Source: Microbacterium oleivorans
Lineage (GTDB): Bacteria > Actinomycetota > Actinomycetes > Actinomycetales > Microbacteriaceae
Reading direction: 5' to 3'
Assembly: GCF_001644225.1 (NCBI RefSeq)
Contig: NZ_LSTV01000001.1
Span: 496,001 to 560,000 of the forward strand
Length of the DNA: 64,000 nt
A program made the position numbers and the translations under genes. The notes under the pieces are model-generated. The model was not told the DNA's origin and did not search any database. It saw nothing but the letters and a program-made list of their open reading frames with translations. Every line of letters starts with the position of its first letter. Position 1 is the first letter of the stretch. Positions 8,512-17,498 of the stretch are shown piece by piece.

Positions 8512-10401
8512 TCAGCCGGTGCGCGTGACGATCTCGTGACACACGACGGCCGCTGCCGCCGACCACGCCTGCGGTCGGCACGCCGCCGGATACGGGGCCG
8601 GCACGGTGACGTCGCTCGCGGCGTCACCGGCGTGCAGCTCCGGCATGCGGTAGCCGAACGCCTCGGCGGCCGCGAGCATTCCGTCGACGAGCACGTCCGC
8701 GTGCGACCGGAGCCCCGCCTGCGCCATGCCGCGAGCGACGATGGCCGTGTCGTGCGCCCAGACGCTGCCGCCGTGATAGCTGAGCGGCCAGTAACCGGCG
8801 GCATCCGTCGACATGGTCCGCAGACCGAAACCCGACGACATCGACGGCCCGACGAGGAGGTCGGCGACCGCGCGCTCCTCGTCGGGGTCGAGGATGCCGG
8901 TGCCCAGCAGATGGCCCGCGTTCGAGGTCAGCGTGTCGACCGCCCGGCCGTCGCGGTCGAGCGCGATCGCCGGGTAGCGGCCCTCGGGGGTCTCGACCCA
9001 GAAGCGCTCGCGGAACCTGCGGCGCAGCTCGGCCGCCCAGGTGCGCAGGCGCTCCGCCCCGTCCTCCTCGAGGGCGTCGAGCAGGTCGGCCGCCTTCGTC
9101 GCCGCCTCGTAGGCGTAACCCTGCACCTCGGAGAGGGCGATCGGCCCGGCGGCGAGGGAACCGTCCCGCCACTGGATCGAGTCGCCGGAGTCCTTCCACC
9201 CCTGGTTGGAGAGGCCGTGACCGGTTTCGTCGACGTAGTCGAGGAAGCCGTCGGCGTTCGCTGCGGCGATCATCCAGTCGAGCGCGTCGTGCATCGTGGG
9301 GAGCAGGTCCCGGACCTCGGCCACCGGCATCCCGGCGGCGTGCGCCTCGGCGAGGAGCGTCACCCACAGCGGGGTCGCGTCGACCGTGCCGTAGTAGAGC
9401 GGCGGCAGCGAGATGCCCTCGCCGGGCATCGTGAGCGTGCCGGCCCGCAGCTCGTGCGCGATCTTGCCGGGTTCCTCGGCCGTCTCGGGGTCGGCGGTGT
9501 TTCCCTGCAGGCGACCGAGGACGCGCAGAGTGGATGCCGCCATGCCCCGGTCCACGGGCAGGAACAGCCGTGCCGCCCACAGCGAGTCGCGCCCGAAGAG
9601 CGTGAAGAACCAGGGCGCGCCGGCGGCGAAGAACTCGTCCGCGCTGCCGGGCAGCGTCAGCCGCAGGGCATCGAGGTCGTCGAGGGCCTGCCGCAGCCAA
9701 CGGTGCAGGCGGGGATCGGCGCCCGGGGCCTCGGGCACCGCCCAGCCGGCGTCGCGCGACGTCCCGCGCACGACGAGCGACGGGTCGTCGAGGTCGAGGC
9801 GCCACGAGACGGTCATCCTGGCCCGCGGCGGGCACTCCAGGTGCCAGGTGAGGACGATGTCGTCCTCGGATGCCGCGACCGCCGCGCCGGGAGCCGACAG
9901 CCGCATCGACGCATCACCGGCGGTGATCTCGACGGCGTCGCCCGCGAGGGCGCGGTCGACCGCCGCGGCCGGCGCGGCTCCCGACTTGACGTCCTGCATC
10001 GAGGTCGCGTCGGGGGTGACGGCGACCTCGAGGACGAGCGGCACCCGCTCGTCGAGGTGCGAGACGAGCGTGAACTCCTCCGTCACCCGGCCGTCCGCGA
10101 CGATGCGGCGCCGCGTCAGCCGGATCTTCGGGTCGGGCGTGCGGTCGTCCAGGCGTCGCAGCAGCGCTTCGAAGCGCAGATCGGATGCCGCATCCGCCGA
10201 CCGTGAGATCCATTCCGGCGCGTGCGTCGCGGCATCCGTCCCGTAGCGCACCCGGGTCGCGCGGACGTACCGGGTGTCGCCGTGGAAGACGCCGTCGATC
10301 GAGCCGGTGCCGAGCTCGCCGTCGGTCCGCGACCACACCTGGGTGGGGGCGCGGAGGGCCACGACGGCGTCGGACAGGAAGGGCTGGAGGCCTGCGGTCA
10401 T
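8512..10401 (-). CDS. Glycogen debranching-type amylo-alpha-1,6-glucosidase
   Basis: 629 residues. The N-terminal beta domain (about 1-210) resembles the glycogen-debranching N-terminal family. The C-terminal (alpha/alpha)6 barrel contains FFTLFGRDSLWAAR, LPPLYYGTVDATPLWV, NQGWKDSGDSIQWRDG and YHGGSVWAHDTAIV, typical of the amylo-alpha-1,6-glucosidase clan. There is no secretion signal, so it should act in the cytoplasm on the imported oligosaccharide. Its ATG at 10401 overlaps the stop of the upstream permease gene (ATGA), tying it to the CUT1 transporter. The exact sugar is unknown. Confidence 0.85.
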   Translation of the reverse strand: MTAGLQPFLSDAVVALRAPTQVWSRTDGELGTGSIDGVFHGDTRYVRATRVRYGTDAATHAPEWISRSADAASDLRFEALLRRLDDRTPDPKIRLTRRRIVADGRVTEEFTLVSHLDERVPLVLEVAVTPDATSMQDVKSGAAPAAAVDRALAGDAVEITAGDASMRLSAPGAAVAASEDDIVLTWHLECPPRARMTVSWRLDLDDPSLVVRGTSRDAGWAVPEAPGADPRLHRWLRQALDDLDALRLTLPGSADEFFAAGAPWFFTLFGRDSLWAARLFLPVDRGMAASTLRVLGRLQGNTADPETAEEPGKIAHELRAGTLTMPGEGISLPPLYYGTVDATPLWVTLLAEAHAAGMPVAEVRDLLPTMHDALDWMIAAANADGFLDYVDETGHGLSNQGWKDSGDSIQWRDGSLAAGPIALSEVQGYAYEAATKAADLLDALEEDGAERLRTWAAELRRRFRERFWVETPEGRYPAIALDRDGRAVDTLTSNAGHLLGTGILDPDEERAVADLLVGPSMSSGFGLRTMSTDAAGYWPLSYHGGSVWAHDTAIVARGMAQAGLRSHADVLVDGMLAAAEAFGYRMPELHAGDAASDVTVPAPYPAACRPQAWSAAAAVVCHEIVTRTG

Positions 10402-11312
10402 CCCTTGACTGCTCCTTCGGAGGTGTTCATGATGCGCTTCTGGAAGAGGAAGAAGACGACGGCGACGGGGATCGTCATGAGCGCCGCGGCCGCGAGCTTC
10501 AACGGGTACTGCGTGCCCTGGCTCAGCTGACCGGACGACAGGCTCGCCACCCCGCGGGTGAGGGTGAACAGGTCCGGGTCCTGCACCGACACGATGAAGT
10601 GGGTCAGCTCGTTCCATGATCCCTGGAACGAGAGGATCACGATCGTGATGAGCGCGGGGCGCGCCATCGGCAGGACGACCGACCAGTACACCCGGAACGT
10701 GCCGGCCCCGTCGATGCGCGCCTGTTCCTCGACGGACGGCGGGATCGACTCGAAGAAGTTCTTCATGATGAACACGCCCGCCGCGTCGACGAGGAGGGGC
10801 AGCACCATGCCCGCGTACGAGTCGTACATCCCGAGCTGGTTCAGGACGAGGAAGCGGGGGATGAGGAGCACGACCGCCGGCACGGCCATCACGGCGACGA
10901 CGAGCGCGAAGATGACGCCGCGGCCCCGGAACGTCAACCGTGCGAGGGCGTACCCGGCGATCGACACGAAGAACACGCGTCCGAGGGTCACGAGGATCGT
11001 CACGACCGCCGAGTTCGCGAACCAGAGCGGGAAGTCGCTGTTCAGGAACAGCCGCTCGTAGGCGGCGGTCGTGAAGGTCTGCGGGATCAGCGAGATCGGA
11101 TTGGATGCCGCCTCCTGCTCGCTCTTGAACGAGGTCGCCACCTGCACGAGGAACGGGTAGATGTAGACGAGCGCGAGCGCCGCGAGGACCGCGTACAGCA
11201 GCACCTGACCGGTCACCGAGCGAGGGGTGAGGCGCCGGCGTCGGGACGGTGTGGCGTCGATCGGCGCATCGGTGAGCGTCTTCGTGCGGGCGAGGGTCCG
11301 GCTGTCGGTCAC
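10398..11312 (-). CDS. CUT1 sugar ABC transporter permease, MalG type
   Basis: 304 residues with six predicted membrane helices. The EAA loop that docks the ATPase reads EQARIDGAGTFRVYWSVVLP. It forms the heterodimeric channel with the permease encoded upstream. The GTG start at 11312 overlaps the stop of that gene (GTGA). No ATPase gene is in this operon, which is normal for actinobacterial CUT1 systems that share one MsiK-type ATPase. Confidence 0.92.
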   Translation of the reverse strand: MTDSRTLARTKTLTDAPIDATPSRRRRLTPRSVTGQVLLYAVLAALALVYIYPFLVQVATSFKSEQEAASNPISLIPQTFTTAAYERLFLNSDFPLWFANSAVVTILVTLGRVFFVSIAGYALARLTFRGRGVIFALVVAVMAVPAVVLLIPRFLVLNQLGMYDSYAGMVLPLLVDAAGVFIMKNFFESIPPSVEEQARIDGAGTFRVYWSVVLPMARPALITIVILSFQGSWNELTHFIVSVQDPDLFTLTRGVASLSSGQLSQGTQYPLKLAAAALMTIPVAVVFFLFQKRIMNTSEGAVKG

Positions 11313-12430
11313 GACCGTGCTCCCTTCGGGGTGTACGCGCGGATGCGTCGCTTCGAGACGGGCCGCTCCCGCAGGATCCAGCGCTGGAAGAGCGTGAACG
11401 CGATGATGATGAGGAACAGGATGAACGCGATCGCCGCGCCGATGCCCCAGTCCTGGTTGCTGAAGGCAGACGTGTACGACAGGTAGGCGGGGGTGATCGT
11501 CGTCTTTCCCGGCTGCCCCTTCGTGCCCGTGTAGATCTGGTCGAACACCTGCCAGCAGCCGATGAGGCCCAGCGTGATGACGGTGAAGAGGGTGGGCCGC
11601 AGCTGCGGCAGCGTGATGCGCCAGAACCGCTGCCACGCGTTCGCGCCGTCCATCATCCCCGCCTCCGTCAGCTCGAAGCCGACGTTCTGGAGGGCGGCGA
11701 TGAACAGCAGCATGAACGTGCCGCTCGTCGTGAAGACGGCCATGAGGATGAAGGCGCTCATCGCGACCGAGGGTCCGGCGATCCAGTCCCACCCCGACAG
11801 GCCGAGGAAGCCGGGCTGCGAGATCGCGGCGGGCGCGGCATCCACCCCGAAGAGGCCGAGGAACAGGTGCACGATGCCGCGGGGGTCGTTGAACCAGTTC
11901 GGCCCCTTGCCGCCGGTGACGGCGGCGATGAGGGCGTTGACGGGGCCGGCGGCGCTGAAGAGGAAGATCCACAGCACCGTGATGGCGACCGAGCTCGTCA
12001 CCGACGGGAAGTAGAAGGCGGTGCGGAAGAAGCCGCGCGCCTTCATCATCCGCCGGCTGACCAGCACCGCGAGGAACAGCGACAGCGCGGTCTGCAGCGG
12101 CACGACGAGGAAGACGTACCAGGCGTTGTTCCGCAGCGCCGTGCCGAAGTCGCGGCTGCGCAGCCCCTGGCCCGAGGTCAGCTCGGCGTAGTTGTCGAGT
12201 CCGACGAAGTTGACGTTGGGGGAGAGGGGGCTGCCCCGGCCGCCCCAGTCCGAGACGCTCACCCAGAGCGCCATGAGGACGGGGAGGAAGAGGAACACCC
12301 CGAGGATCACGACGACGGGGGAGACGAAGAGCCACCCGGCGACTCCCTCGCCGCGACGCAGACCGCGGGCGCGGTGGTCGCGGCGAGGGAGCTTCTCGGG
12401 TGCCCGTTCGGTGGAGACGGGCGTCGACAT
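11309..12430 (-). CDS. CUT1 sugar ABC transporter permease, MalF type
   Basis: 373 residues with six or more membrane helices and the EAA loop EAGMMDGANAWQRFWRITLPQ. It is longer than its partner and carries an N-terminal cytoplasmic extension rich in arginine, as is usual for MalF/UgpA-type subunits. It begins 1 bp after the stop of the binding-protein gene and overlaps the next permease by GTGA. Confidence 0.92.
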   Translation of the reverse strand: MSTPVSTERAPEKLPRRDHRARGLRRGEGVAGWLFVSPVVVILGVFLFLPVLMALWVSVSDWGGRGSPLSPNVNFVGLDNYAELTSGQGLRSRDFGTALRNNAWYVFLVVPLQTALSLFLAVLVSRRMMKARGFFRTAFYFPSVTSSVAITVLWIFLFSAAGPVNALIAAVTGGKGPNWFNDPRGIVHLFLGLFGVDAAPAAISQPGFLGLSGWDWIAGPSVAMSAFILMAVFTTSGTFMLLFIAALQNVGFELTEAGMMDGANAWQRFWRITLPQLRPTLFTVITLGLIGCWQVFDQIYTGTKGQPGKTTITPAYLSYTSAFSNQDWGIGAAIAFILFLIIIAFTLFQRWILRERPVSKRRIRAYTPKGARS

Positions 12431-12431
12431 G

Positions 12432-13691
12432 TCAGCCGACGATCGCCTCGAGGTTGGACTGGACCGACTGCAGGATCGTCGCCGGGTCTCCGTCCTTCAG
12501 CGTCGCGAGCTGCGCGTTGAAGTCGGTGAACACGTCCGAGACGCCGTCGTTGGTCGGCACGCCCTGGGCGTAGTCCGCACCGGCGAGGAACGCAGCGAGG
12601 TCCGGGTTGTCGGTCGTCCACTGGTCGGCGGCCGACTGCACGGACGGCATCGGGCCGAACGCCTTCGAGAAGGCGAGCTGCTGGTCTGCGCTCGTCAGGT
12701 ACTCGACGAGGTCGAGCGCGGCCTGCTGGTTGGGGCTGTCGGCGGCCATGCCCCAGCAGTTCGTGAACTGCAGGGTGCCCTTGCCGGCGGGGCCGGCGGG
12801 CAGCTCGACGACGAGCGGGTCGACGTCGGGGTAGTCGCCGAGCGCACCGGTGATCCAGTTGCCCTCGATCGTCATGGCGCCCAGCTGCTTGCCGAACGCC
12901 TCACCGCCCCAGCCCGCGCCCACATCGGCGGCGTAGGCGAACGTGCCGTCGGCCAGGTGCTCCTTCACGTAGGTGAGGGCGTCGATGTTCTCCTGGCTAT
13001 CGGCGACGGCGGACGTGCCGTCCTCCGAGACGAGCCGTCCGCCGGCTTCGGCCATGAAGGCGCCCACCCGCTGGTACTCGCCGCTGAAGACGAGGCCCGT
13101 CGTGTCGCCCGAGGTGAGCTTCTTCGCCGCGGCGGCGAGCGAATCCCAGTCGGTCGGGACGTCGGCATCCGTCAGTCCCGCCTGGTCCCACAGGTTCTTG
13201 TTGATGATCAGCTGCAGCGTCGAGAAGTCCTTCGGAGCGCAGTAGAACTGGTCGTTGTACGTGAAGTTCTGCACGAGCGACGGGTAGAAGTCGTCCTTGT
13301 TCTCGAGCATGTCGCCGTAGGCGATGACCGACCCGTTGTCGGCGTAGCCCGCCAGGAGCTCGGTCGCGAGGTAGAAGAGGTCCGGCGGGTTGCCGCCGGC
13401 GAAGCCCTGCGAGAGCTGCTGCGTGAGATCGGTGGCCGCGACCACCTCGGCGTCGACGCCGGACTCCTCCGACCAGGCGGCGACGGCGTCCTTGACCGCC
13501 GTGGTCTCGGCGTCACCGGACGAGCCGATCATGATCGTGAGCGCGTCGTCGGACGAGGTGAGCCCGCCCGCGTCGGTCGGTTCTCCCGAAGCGGCGGGGC
13601 CGTCGTCGAAGCCCGAGCCGCCGCATCCGGCGAGGGCCAGTGTCGCCGCGATCCCGATGCCGCCGAGCGCCATCCATCTGCTGTGTCGCAT
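12432..13691 (-). CDS. Extracellular solute-binding lipoprotein, CUT1 family
   Basis: 419 residues. A type II signal peptide ends in the lipobox LALAGC (MRHSRWMALGGIGIAATLALAGC), so the protein is lipid-anchored outside the membrane. The mature part has the MalE-type family 1 layout with motifs such as QGFAGGNPPDLFYL, PTDWDSLAAAAKKL and GAMTIEGNW. It delivers an oligosaccharide to the two permeases encoded downstream. The ATG at 13691 has an AAGGAG Shine-Dalgarno. Regulation is by the divergent LacI gene through the operator at 13753-13766. Confidence 0.92.
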   Translation of the reverse strand: MRHSRWMALGGIGIAATLALAGCGGSGFDDGPAASGEPTDAGGLTSSDDALTIMIGSSGDAETTAVKDAVAAWSEESGVDAEVVAATDLTQQLSQGFAGGNPPDLFYLATELLAGYADNGSVIAYGDMLENKDDFYPSLVQNFTYNDQFYCAPKDFSTLQLIINKNLWDQAGLTDADVPTDWDSLAAAAKKLTSGDTTGLVFSGEYQRVGAFMAEAGGRLVSEDGTSAVADSQENIDALTYVKEHLADGTFAYAADVGAGWGGEAFGKQLGAMTIEGNWITGALGDYPDVDPLVVELPAGPAGKGTLQFTNCWGMAADSPNQQAALDLVEYLTSADQQLAFSKAFGPMPSVQSAADQWTTDNPDLAAFLAGADYAQGVPTNDGVSDVFTDFNAQLATLKDGDPATILQSVQSNLEAIVG

Positions 13692-13752
13692 GTCCGTATC
13701 TCCTTCGATCCCGGTGCCGTCGATCGTTCCGACCGTGCTGATCTCGGTCGAC

Positions 13753-13766
13753 TTTGAACGATCAAA
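13753..13766. promoter_or_regulatory. LacI-family operator between binding-protein gene and lacI
   Basis: TTTGAACGATCAAA is an imperfect 14-bp palindrome (6 of 7 base pairs matched) with the central CG step typical of LacI/GalR operators. It lies 62 bp upstream of the transporter ATG and 58 bp upstream of the divergent lacI start, so it could control both. Confidence 0.75.
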
Positions 13767-13824
13767 TTGTGGAATGATGCCCAACGTAAGAGGGTGGGTC
13801 CGTCCATGTCAAGGGGGTGCGCCG

Positions 13825-14832
13825 GTGAGTGAGAAGTCGATCACGATCGAGGACGTCGCGGCCCTCGCGGGTGTCTCGCGCCAGACCGTGAGCAATGTGC
13901 TCAACACTCCGGCGATCGTCAGGACCGCGACCCGCGAGCGGGTGCAGGACGCCATCACCCGCCTCGGCTACTCGCCGCACGCCTCCGCGCGCCGGCTGCG
14001 CACGCGCCGCAGCGCGACCATCGGCATCCACCTCGACCCCTATGCGGGCGGCATCTCGGGCGTCGTGCTCGACCGCTTCGTGCACGCGCTGACCGAGCGC
14101 GCCGGCGACCGCGGCCTGCGGGTGCTCGTGTACGCGGCATCCGATCAGGACGAGGAGATCCGGCGCATGTCGGAGCTCGTCGACGCCGGCGACGTCGAAG
14201 CCGTCGTCGTCACCGGCACGCGGTACGGCGACCGCCGGCTGGCGTGGCTGACCGAACGCGGCGTGCCGTTCGTGTCGTTCGGCCGCCCGTGGGACGTCGC
14301 GTCGCCCGAGGACAGTGCGCATCTGTGGGTCGACGTCGACGGCGCCTCGGGCACGCGCGCCGCGACCGAGCACGCCCTCACCGTCGGACCGCGCGTCGCG
14401 TTCCTCGGCTGGCCCGCGGGGTCGCCGACGGGTGATGACCGGGAGCGGGGGTGGCGCGAGGCGATGACGGATGCCGGTGCCCGCCCCGACCTGCGCCTGT
14501 CGGCCGAGGAGCGGGTCGCCGAGGCGAGGGAGCAGGTCGCGGAGTTGCTGGCGACGACGGCAGTCGACGCGATCGTGTGCGCGAGCGACACCCTCGCCGT
14601 CGGCGCGCACGTCGCGGCCGTCGCGGCGCAGCGGCCGGACGTGCTCATCATCGGGTTCGACAACACCCCCGCGGTCGAGGCCCTGGGCCTGTCGAGCGTC
14701 GAGCAGCTGCCCGAGCTGGTCGCCGCGGGCACCCTCGACCTGCTGATGGGCAGCGGTGGCCGCATCGAGCGCCGCGCCGCCGGGGACGGCGAGGGGCACG
14801 TGCTGGTCCAGCCGCGCCTCGTCGTCCGCTGA
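13825..14832 (+). CDS. LacI family transcriptional regulator of the CUT1 operon
   Basis: 335 residues. The N-terminal helix-turn-helix and hinge helix (SITIEDVAALAGVSRQTVSNVLN, then LGYSPHASARRLRT) are followed by a periplasmic-binding-protein-like effector domain. It is divergent from the sugar transporter and debranching-enzyme operon with a LacI-type operator between them, so it is the likely sugar-responsive repressor. The GTG at 13825 is chosen because it begins 8 nt after AAGGGGG and gives the normal LacI N-terminus. Confidence 0.92.
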   Translation: MSEKSITIEDVAALAGVSRQTVSNVLNTPAIVRTATRERVQDAITRLGYSPHASARRLRTRRSATIGIHLDPYAGGISGVVLDRFVHALTERAGDRGLRVLVYAASDQDEEIRRMSELVDAGDVEAVVVTGTRYGDRRLAWLTERGVPFVSFGRPWDVASPEDSAHLWVDVDGASGTRAATEHALTVGPRVAFLGWPAGSPTGDDRERGWREAMTDAGARPDLRLSAEERVAEAREQVAELLATTAVDAIVCASDTLAVGAHVAAVAAQRPDVLIIGFDNTPAVEALGLSSVEQLPELVAAGTLDLLMGSGGRIERRAAGDGEGHVLVQPRLVVR

Positions 14833-14974
14833 GGCGGGGTTGCCGCGCGACCGGGTACCGCGGTGCGGTCGCTGCTGCGGAGATCCTGACGACACGCCGC
14901 GCCTGCCGGCGTCATTCTCCGCGCGTCGCTGGAAATCTCCGCCGTACGGCAGCTCGGGGGCCGCGGGGGTGACC

Positions 14975-15805
14975 TCAGCGGCGGCCGATGCGGCGGGAGA
15001 GGTCTGCGGCGGCGTCCGCCGCAAGTGCGGCGAGACGCTCCGGATCGGCGGGGGAGTCCTCGGCCCAGGTGACGGCGATCGCAGCGGCGGGCCACTCGGC
15101 GTGGTCCCGGACGGCGACGCCGACCGAGCGGAAGCCAAGCGTGACCTCGCCGTCCTCGCTCGCGTGCCCCGCGGCGCGGGTCTGCCGCAGCAGTTCGCGC
15201 AGTTCGCCCGGGCGGCCGGGTCCACGACCCGTGCGCTGGGGGGAGAGGGATGCCGCATCCGGGAACAGCGCGCGGACCTGCTCGCGGGGGAGCGCGGCGA
15301 GCATGGCGCGCCCGGTCGCGGTGAGGTGCGCGGGAAGGCGGACGCCCACATCGGTGATGAGCGCGGGCCGTCGCGGCGCGCGCTCCTCGACGATGTAGAG
15401 GACGTCGCGGCCCGTCATGACGGCGAGGTGCGCGCTCTCGCCGGCGCGGTCGGCGAGCTGCGCGACGATCGGTCGGCCAAGGCGGGCGAGGGGCTCCTGC
15501 CGCGCGTACCCGCCGGCGAGCTCGAACGCGGCCGTGCCGAGTCCCCAGCGTCGGTCGCCCTCGAGGTGCACGACGAACCCGTGCGCGGCCATCGCCGCGA
15601 GCAGGTGGTAGACGCTCGACCGCGGGATGCCGAGATGGCTCGCGATCGTCTGCGCCGCCACCGGTCCGCGCTGGTGCGCCAGGAAGCTCAGGATGCGGAG
15701 CGTCTGATCCGCGGCGGGAACCTGCGGCTTGTGCGGCTTGTCTGGGATCGGCGCCCGCGGCTTGTCTGGGATCGGCGCCCGCGGCTTGTCTGAGATCACA
15801 GACAC
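14975..15805 (-). CDS. IclR family regulator, probable regulator of histidine utilisation
   Basis: About 276 residues from the GTG at 15805 (GTG 15799 is an alternative). The IclR winged helix is at about 30-90 (QTLRILSFLAHQRGPVAAQTIASHLGIPRSSVYHLLAAMAAHG), followed by the effector domain with LTATGRAMLAALP. The first 25 residues are an unusual Lys/Pro-rich tail made of repeats of DKPRAPIP, encoded by 24-bp tandem DNA repeats. It is divergent from hutHUI, which suggests it senses histidine or urocanate; that link is inference from position. Confidence 0.85.
   Translation of the reverse strand: MSVISDKPRAPIPDKPRAPIPDKPHKPQVPAADQTLRILSFLAHQRGPVAAQTIASHLGIPRSSVYHLLAAMAAHGFVVHLEGDRRWGLGTAAFELAGGYARQEPLARLGRPIVAQLADRAGESAHLAVMTGRDVLYIVEERAPRRPALITDVGVRLPAHLTATGRAMLAALPREQVRALFPDAASLSPQRTGRGPGRPGELRELLRQTRAAGHASEDGEVTLGFRSVGVAVRDHAEWPAAAIAVTWAEDSPADPERLAALAADAAADLSRRIGRR
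15724..15797. repeat. 24-bp tandem repeat at the 5' end of the iclR gene
   Basis: Two exact 24-bp copies (15733-15756 and 15757-15780) are followed by a 17-bp third copy with one mismatch (15781-15797) and preceded by a short partial copy. On the minus strand they encode DKPRAPIP repeats at the IclR N-terminus. They also lie within 65 bp of the hutH start, so they could double as binding sites. Confidence 0.85.
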
Positions 15806-15857
15806 AGGATGCCACGCGCGCCGCCCGCCAAAGCGGCGCAGCCGATGGAATCGGACC

Positions 15858-17498
15858 ATGCCCGTCCTCACCACCGTCACCCTCGGCGACGCCCCGCTCA
15901 CACCCGCCGAGGTCGTCGCCGTCGCCCGGCACGACGCGCGCGTCGAGGTCTCCGACGCCGCGCTCGCGCGCACAGCGGAGACCCGCGCCCTCATCGAGCG
16001 GCTCGCCGACGACCCGCAGCCGCACTACGGCATCTCGACCGGCTTCGGCGCGCTCGCGACGACGTTCATCGCCCCCGACCGGCGCCGTCAGCTGCAGGCG
16101 AGCCTCATCCGCTCGCACGCGGCGGGCACGGGACCCGAGGTCGAGCGCGAGGTCGTCCGCGCCCTGCAGCTGCTGCGCCTGCAGACGCTCGCGACCGGTC
16201 GCACCGGTGTCCGCCCGGTCGTCGTCGAGACGTACGCGGCGATGCTCAACGCCGGCATCACCCCGATCGTGCACGAGTACGGCTCGCTCGGCTGCTCGGG
16301 CGACCTCGCTCCGCTCTCGCACATCGCGCTCGCCGCGCTCGGCGAGGGACCGGTCCGCACGGCTGACGGCACGAAGGTCGACGCCGCCGACGCTATGGCG
16401 GCCGCCGGCATCCGTCCCCTCGTCCTCGAGGAGAAGGAGGGGCTCGCCCTCATCAACGGCACCGACGGGATGCTCGGGATACTGGCGCTCGCCCTCGCCG
16501 ATCTCGACATCCTGCTCGCGACCGCCGACCTCGCCGCCGCCCTGTCGGTCGAGAGCCAGTTGGGGACGGATGCCGTCTTCGCGGCCGACCTCATGGCGCT
16601 GCGTCCGCAGTCCGGCCAGGCAGTCTCGGCCGCGCACCTGCGGCACGCCCTCGCCGACTCGCCGATCGTCGCGAGCCACCGCGACCCGGCCGTCTGCACC
16701 CGCGTGCAGGACGCGTACTCGCTGCGCTGCTCGCCGCAGGTCCACGGCGCCGCCCGCGACACCCTCGACCACGCCCGCACGGTCGCGGAGCGCGAGCTGG
16801 CGTCGGCCGTCGACAACCCGGTCGTCACGCCTGACGGTCGCGTCGAGTCGAACGGCAACTTCCACGGGGCGCCGGTCGCGTACGTCCTCGACTTCCTCGC
16901 GATCGCCGTCGCCGACATCGCCTCGATCTCGGAGCGCCGCACCGACCGCGCGCTCGACCGCTCGCGCAGCAACGGGCTGCCGCCGTTCCTCGCCGACGAG
17001 GTGGGCGTCGACAGCGGCCTGATGATCGCGCAGTACGCCGCGGCGGGGATCGTCTCGGAGCTCAAGCGACTCGCCGTGCCGGCATCCGTCGACTCGATCC
17101 CGTCGTCGGCGATGCAGGAGGACCACGTGTCGATGGGCTGGGCCGCCGCCCGCAAGCTGCGCCGCGCGATCGACGGCCTCGCGCGCGTGCTCGCGATCGA
17201 GGTGGTGACGGGATGCCGCGCCCTCGACCTGCGCGCCCCCCTGCAGCCCGCGCCGGTCACCGGCGCCGTGCGCGACCTCGTCCGCACGGTCGTCGAGGGA
17301 CCGGGACCGGACCGCTTCGTCGCCCCCGACCTCGAGGCCGTGACGCAGCTCGTGGTGTCGGGCGAGATCGCCCGCACCGCATTCGGACCAGCCGTCGAGC
17401 GGACATCCGCCGCCGCGCGGACGAATTCCCCCGAATCCGTCCGCTCGAGCGCGGATCTCCGCTCGGGGGCAGAACCGTTCGAAGGAGAACAGGCATGA
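15858..17498 (+). CDS. hutH: Histidine ammonia-lyase
   Basis: 546 residues. It removes ammonia from L-histidine to give trans-urocanate, the first Hut step. The MIO electrophile forms from the CSG triplet at 146-148 in [15 protein letters not shown]; many family members have ASG there. Other landmarks are YGISTGFG at 57-64 and [10 protein letters not shown]-terminal tail of about 25 residues ([16 protein letters not shown] and on) extends past the usual family end at about 510-515. The ATG at 15858 has only a weak GGA ahead. The stop overlaps the hutU start (ATGA). Confidence 0.95.
   Translation: MPVLTTVTLGDAPLTPAEVVAVARHDARVEVSDAALARTAETRALIERLADDPQPHYGISTGFGALATTFIAPDRRRQLQASLIRSHAAGTGPEVEREVVRALQLLRLQTLATGRTGVRPVVVETYAAMLNAGITPIVHEYGSLGCSGDLAPLSHIALAALGEGPVRTADGTKVDAADAMAAAGIRPLVLEEKEGLALINGTDGMLGILALALADLDILLATADLAAALSVESQLGTDAVFAADLMALRPQSGQAVSAAHLRHALADSPIVASHRDPAVCTRVQDAYSLRCSPQVHGAARDTLDHARTVAERELASAVDNPVVTPDGRVESNGNFHGAPVAYVLDFLAIAVADIASISERRTDRALDRSRSNGLPPFLADEVGVDSGLMIAQYAAAGIVSELKRLAVPASVDSIPSSAMQEDHVSMGWAAARKLRRAIDGLARVLAIEVVTGCRALDLRAPLQPAPVTGAVRDLVRTVVEGPGPDRFVAPDLEAVTQLVVSGEIARTAFGPAVERTSAAARTNSPESVRSSADLRSGAEPFEGEQA

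Noticed and set aside
6577..10206. Long plus-strand open frame over nhaA and the debranching enzyme
   Set aside because: The real genes on the minus strand have clear domains and ribosome-binding sites; this frame is a compositional shadow.
14833..14974. Terminator between lacI and iclR
   Set aside because: Only weak repeats are seen (GCGACCG/CGGTCGC with a 12-nt loop, and distant GCGGAGAT/ATCTCCGC); not strong enough to call.
15724..15797. Tandem repeats as a CRISPR fragment
   Set aside because: The copies are contiguous without spacers and are in frame inside the IclR coding region; no cas gene is nearby.
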